From contig NZ_CP151996.1 in NCBI RefSeq assembly GCF_038593855.1, forward strand, positions 2,914,001 to 2,978,000: a DNA stretch of 64,000 nucleotides. The letters are read 5' to 3'. Position 1 is the stretch's first letter. Each line of letters begins with the position of its first letter. The notes below the pieces were generated by a model, which saw only the letters and a program-made list of their open reading frames with translations, was not told the DNA's origin and did no database searches. The position numbers and the translations under genes were made by a program. Positions 63,173 to 64,000 of this stretch are shown here, in pieces. Source of the stretch: Lysinibacillus sp. FSL M8-0337. Its GTDB lineage: Bacteria > Bacillota > Bacilli > Bacillales_A > Planococcaceae.

Positions 63173-64000
63173 ATGGCTAACAAATCAATGGAAACAATTG
63201 TATCTTTAGCAAAGCATCGTGGCTTTGTCTTCCCAGGTTCTGAAATCTACGGAGGTTTGGCAAATACTTGGGATTATGGTCCACTTGGTGTTGAATTAAA
63301 AAACAATGTCAAAAAAGCTTGGTGGCAAAAATTTGTCCAAGAATCTGAACATAACGTTGGGATTGATGCAGCTATCCTGATGAATCCAAAAGCATGGGTT
63401 GCATCTGGTCACGTTGGCAACTTCAACGACCCAATGGTAGACTGTAAAGCTTGTAAAGCGCGTCACCGCGCAGATAAAATCATTGAAGATGCTGCACTAG
63501 CAAAAGGTGATGAAATTATCGTTGATGGTATGACATTCGATCAAATGAAAGAAACAATGGTGAAATACGATGTTGTCTGCCCTGATTGTGGCAAAGCAGA
63601 TTTCACTGATATTCGTCAGTTCAACTTAATGTTTAAAACATTCCAAGGTGTAACAGAATCTTCAACAAACGAAATTTACCTTCGTCCAGAAACAGCACAA
63701 GGAATTTTCGTTAACTTTAAAAACGTACAACGTTCTATGCGTAAACGTACACCATTTGGTATTGCACAAATCGGGAAGTCTTTCCGTAACGAAATTACGC
63801 CAGGGAACTTTACATTCCGTACTCGTGAATTTGAACAAATGGAGCTTGAATTTTTCTGCAAGCCTGGTGAAGATCTTGAGTGGCATGCTTATTGGAAAGA
63901 ATTCTGTAAAAACTGGTTACTGAACTTAGGTATGAAAGAAGATTCTATGCGTCTACGTGACCACGAGGAAGACGAATTATCGCATTACTCAAATGCAACA
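63173..64000 (+). CDS. glyQS: Glycyl-tRNA synthetase, class II single-chain (3' end outside window)
   Basis: The first 276 residues of a homodimeric glycyl-tRNA synthetase. The N-terminus ([20 protein letters not shown]), motif 2 region ([46 protein letters not shown]) and zinc-binding cysteines ([21 protein letters not shown]) fit the eukaryote-like single-chain type, not the alpha2-beta2 GlyQ/GlyS form. GAAGGAGG precedes the ATG at 63173. It lies behind a glycine T-box. The frame is open to the window edge. Confidence 0.97.
   Translation, partial: MANKSMETIVSLAKHRGFVFPGSEIYGGLANTWDYGPLGVELKNNVKKAWWQKFVQESEHNVGIDAAILMNPKAWVASGHVGNFNDPMVDCKACKARHRADKIIEDAALAKGDEIIVDGMTFDQMKETMVKYDVVCPDCGKADFTDIRQFNLMFKTFQGVTESSTNEIYLRPETAQGIFVNFKNVQRSMRKRTPFGIAQIGKSFRNEITPGNFTFRTREFEQMELEFFCKPGEDLEWHAYWKEFCKNWLLNLGMKEDSMRLRDHEEDELSHYSNAT

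Overview
The window is a chromosomal segment of a low-GC, spore-forming Bacillota. Gene content and gene order (dnaG-rpoD-cccA-trmK-yqfO; nfo-cshB; zur next to a zinc ABC transporter; yqfQ next to ispH; single-chain glyQS with a T-box) point to the Bacillaceae/Caryophanaceae, most likely Lysinibacillus or a close relative. This assignment is inference from synteny and protein style; no rRNA or tRNA gene is present to confirm it.

Layout. 1-6.6 kb: a truncated MASE3-GGDEF-EAL cyclic-di-GMP protein, a TPR protein, a membrane-tethered thioredoxin, a YhgE/Pip membrane protein and a PCYCGC lipoprotein. 6.6-12 kb: first copy of a GC-rich dispersed repeat, an isochorismatase-family hydrolase, serC, a Cys/His-rich small protein, and the znuC-znuB-zur operon behind a Zur box. 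12-16.5 kb: a secreted 129-aa protein followed by a three-permease ABC exporter, then a small XRE regulator with a membrane-protein gene broken by a TGA codon. 16.8-20 kb: amj, a striking 21-bp-periodic repeat array, nfo and cshB. 20-30 kb: a butanediol dehydrogenase and the Kdp potassium system (kdpFABC with an extra 29-aa ORF, divergent from kdpDE). 30-36 kb: the Fur-controlled feoA-feoB-Cys-rich-protein operon, a chemoreceptor, yqfQ and ispH. 36-42 kb: second copy of the dispersed repeat and a DctB/DctS/DctR/DctP C4-dicarboxylate system. 42-47 kb: a CcpA- and RpiR-controlled sugar-acid operon (GntP permease, HIBADH-type dehydrogenase, DUF1537 kinase). 47-50 kb: a tubby-like protein behind an RBS-sequestering hairpin, YwbE, PhzF and an FMN reductase behind an MhqR-like operator. 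50-54 kb: a lactococcin-972-type bacteriocin locus with the relic of a second bacteriocin gene. 54-64 kb: conserved housekeeping genes (yqfO, trmK, cccA, rpoD, dnaG, a YqfL regulator, ccpN) and the start of glyQS.

The accessory material that stands out is (i) the bacteriocin locus and its decayed paralogue, (ii) the secreted-protein/three-permease ABC locus, (iii) three families of intergenic repeats (about 320 bp GC-rich, 34 bp, and a 21-bp-periodic array), and (iv) a terminator-like hairpin that contains the ribosome binding site of the tubby-like gene. Metal and nutrient control is readable from the DNA: a Zur box, a Fur box, two perfect-consensus cre sites and an MhqR-like operator were found by eye.
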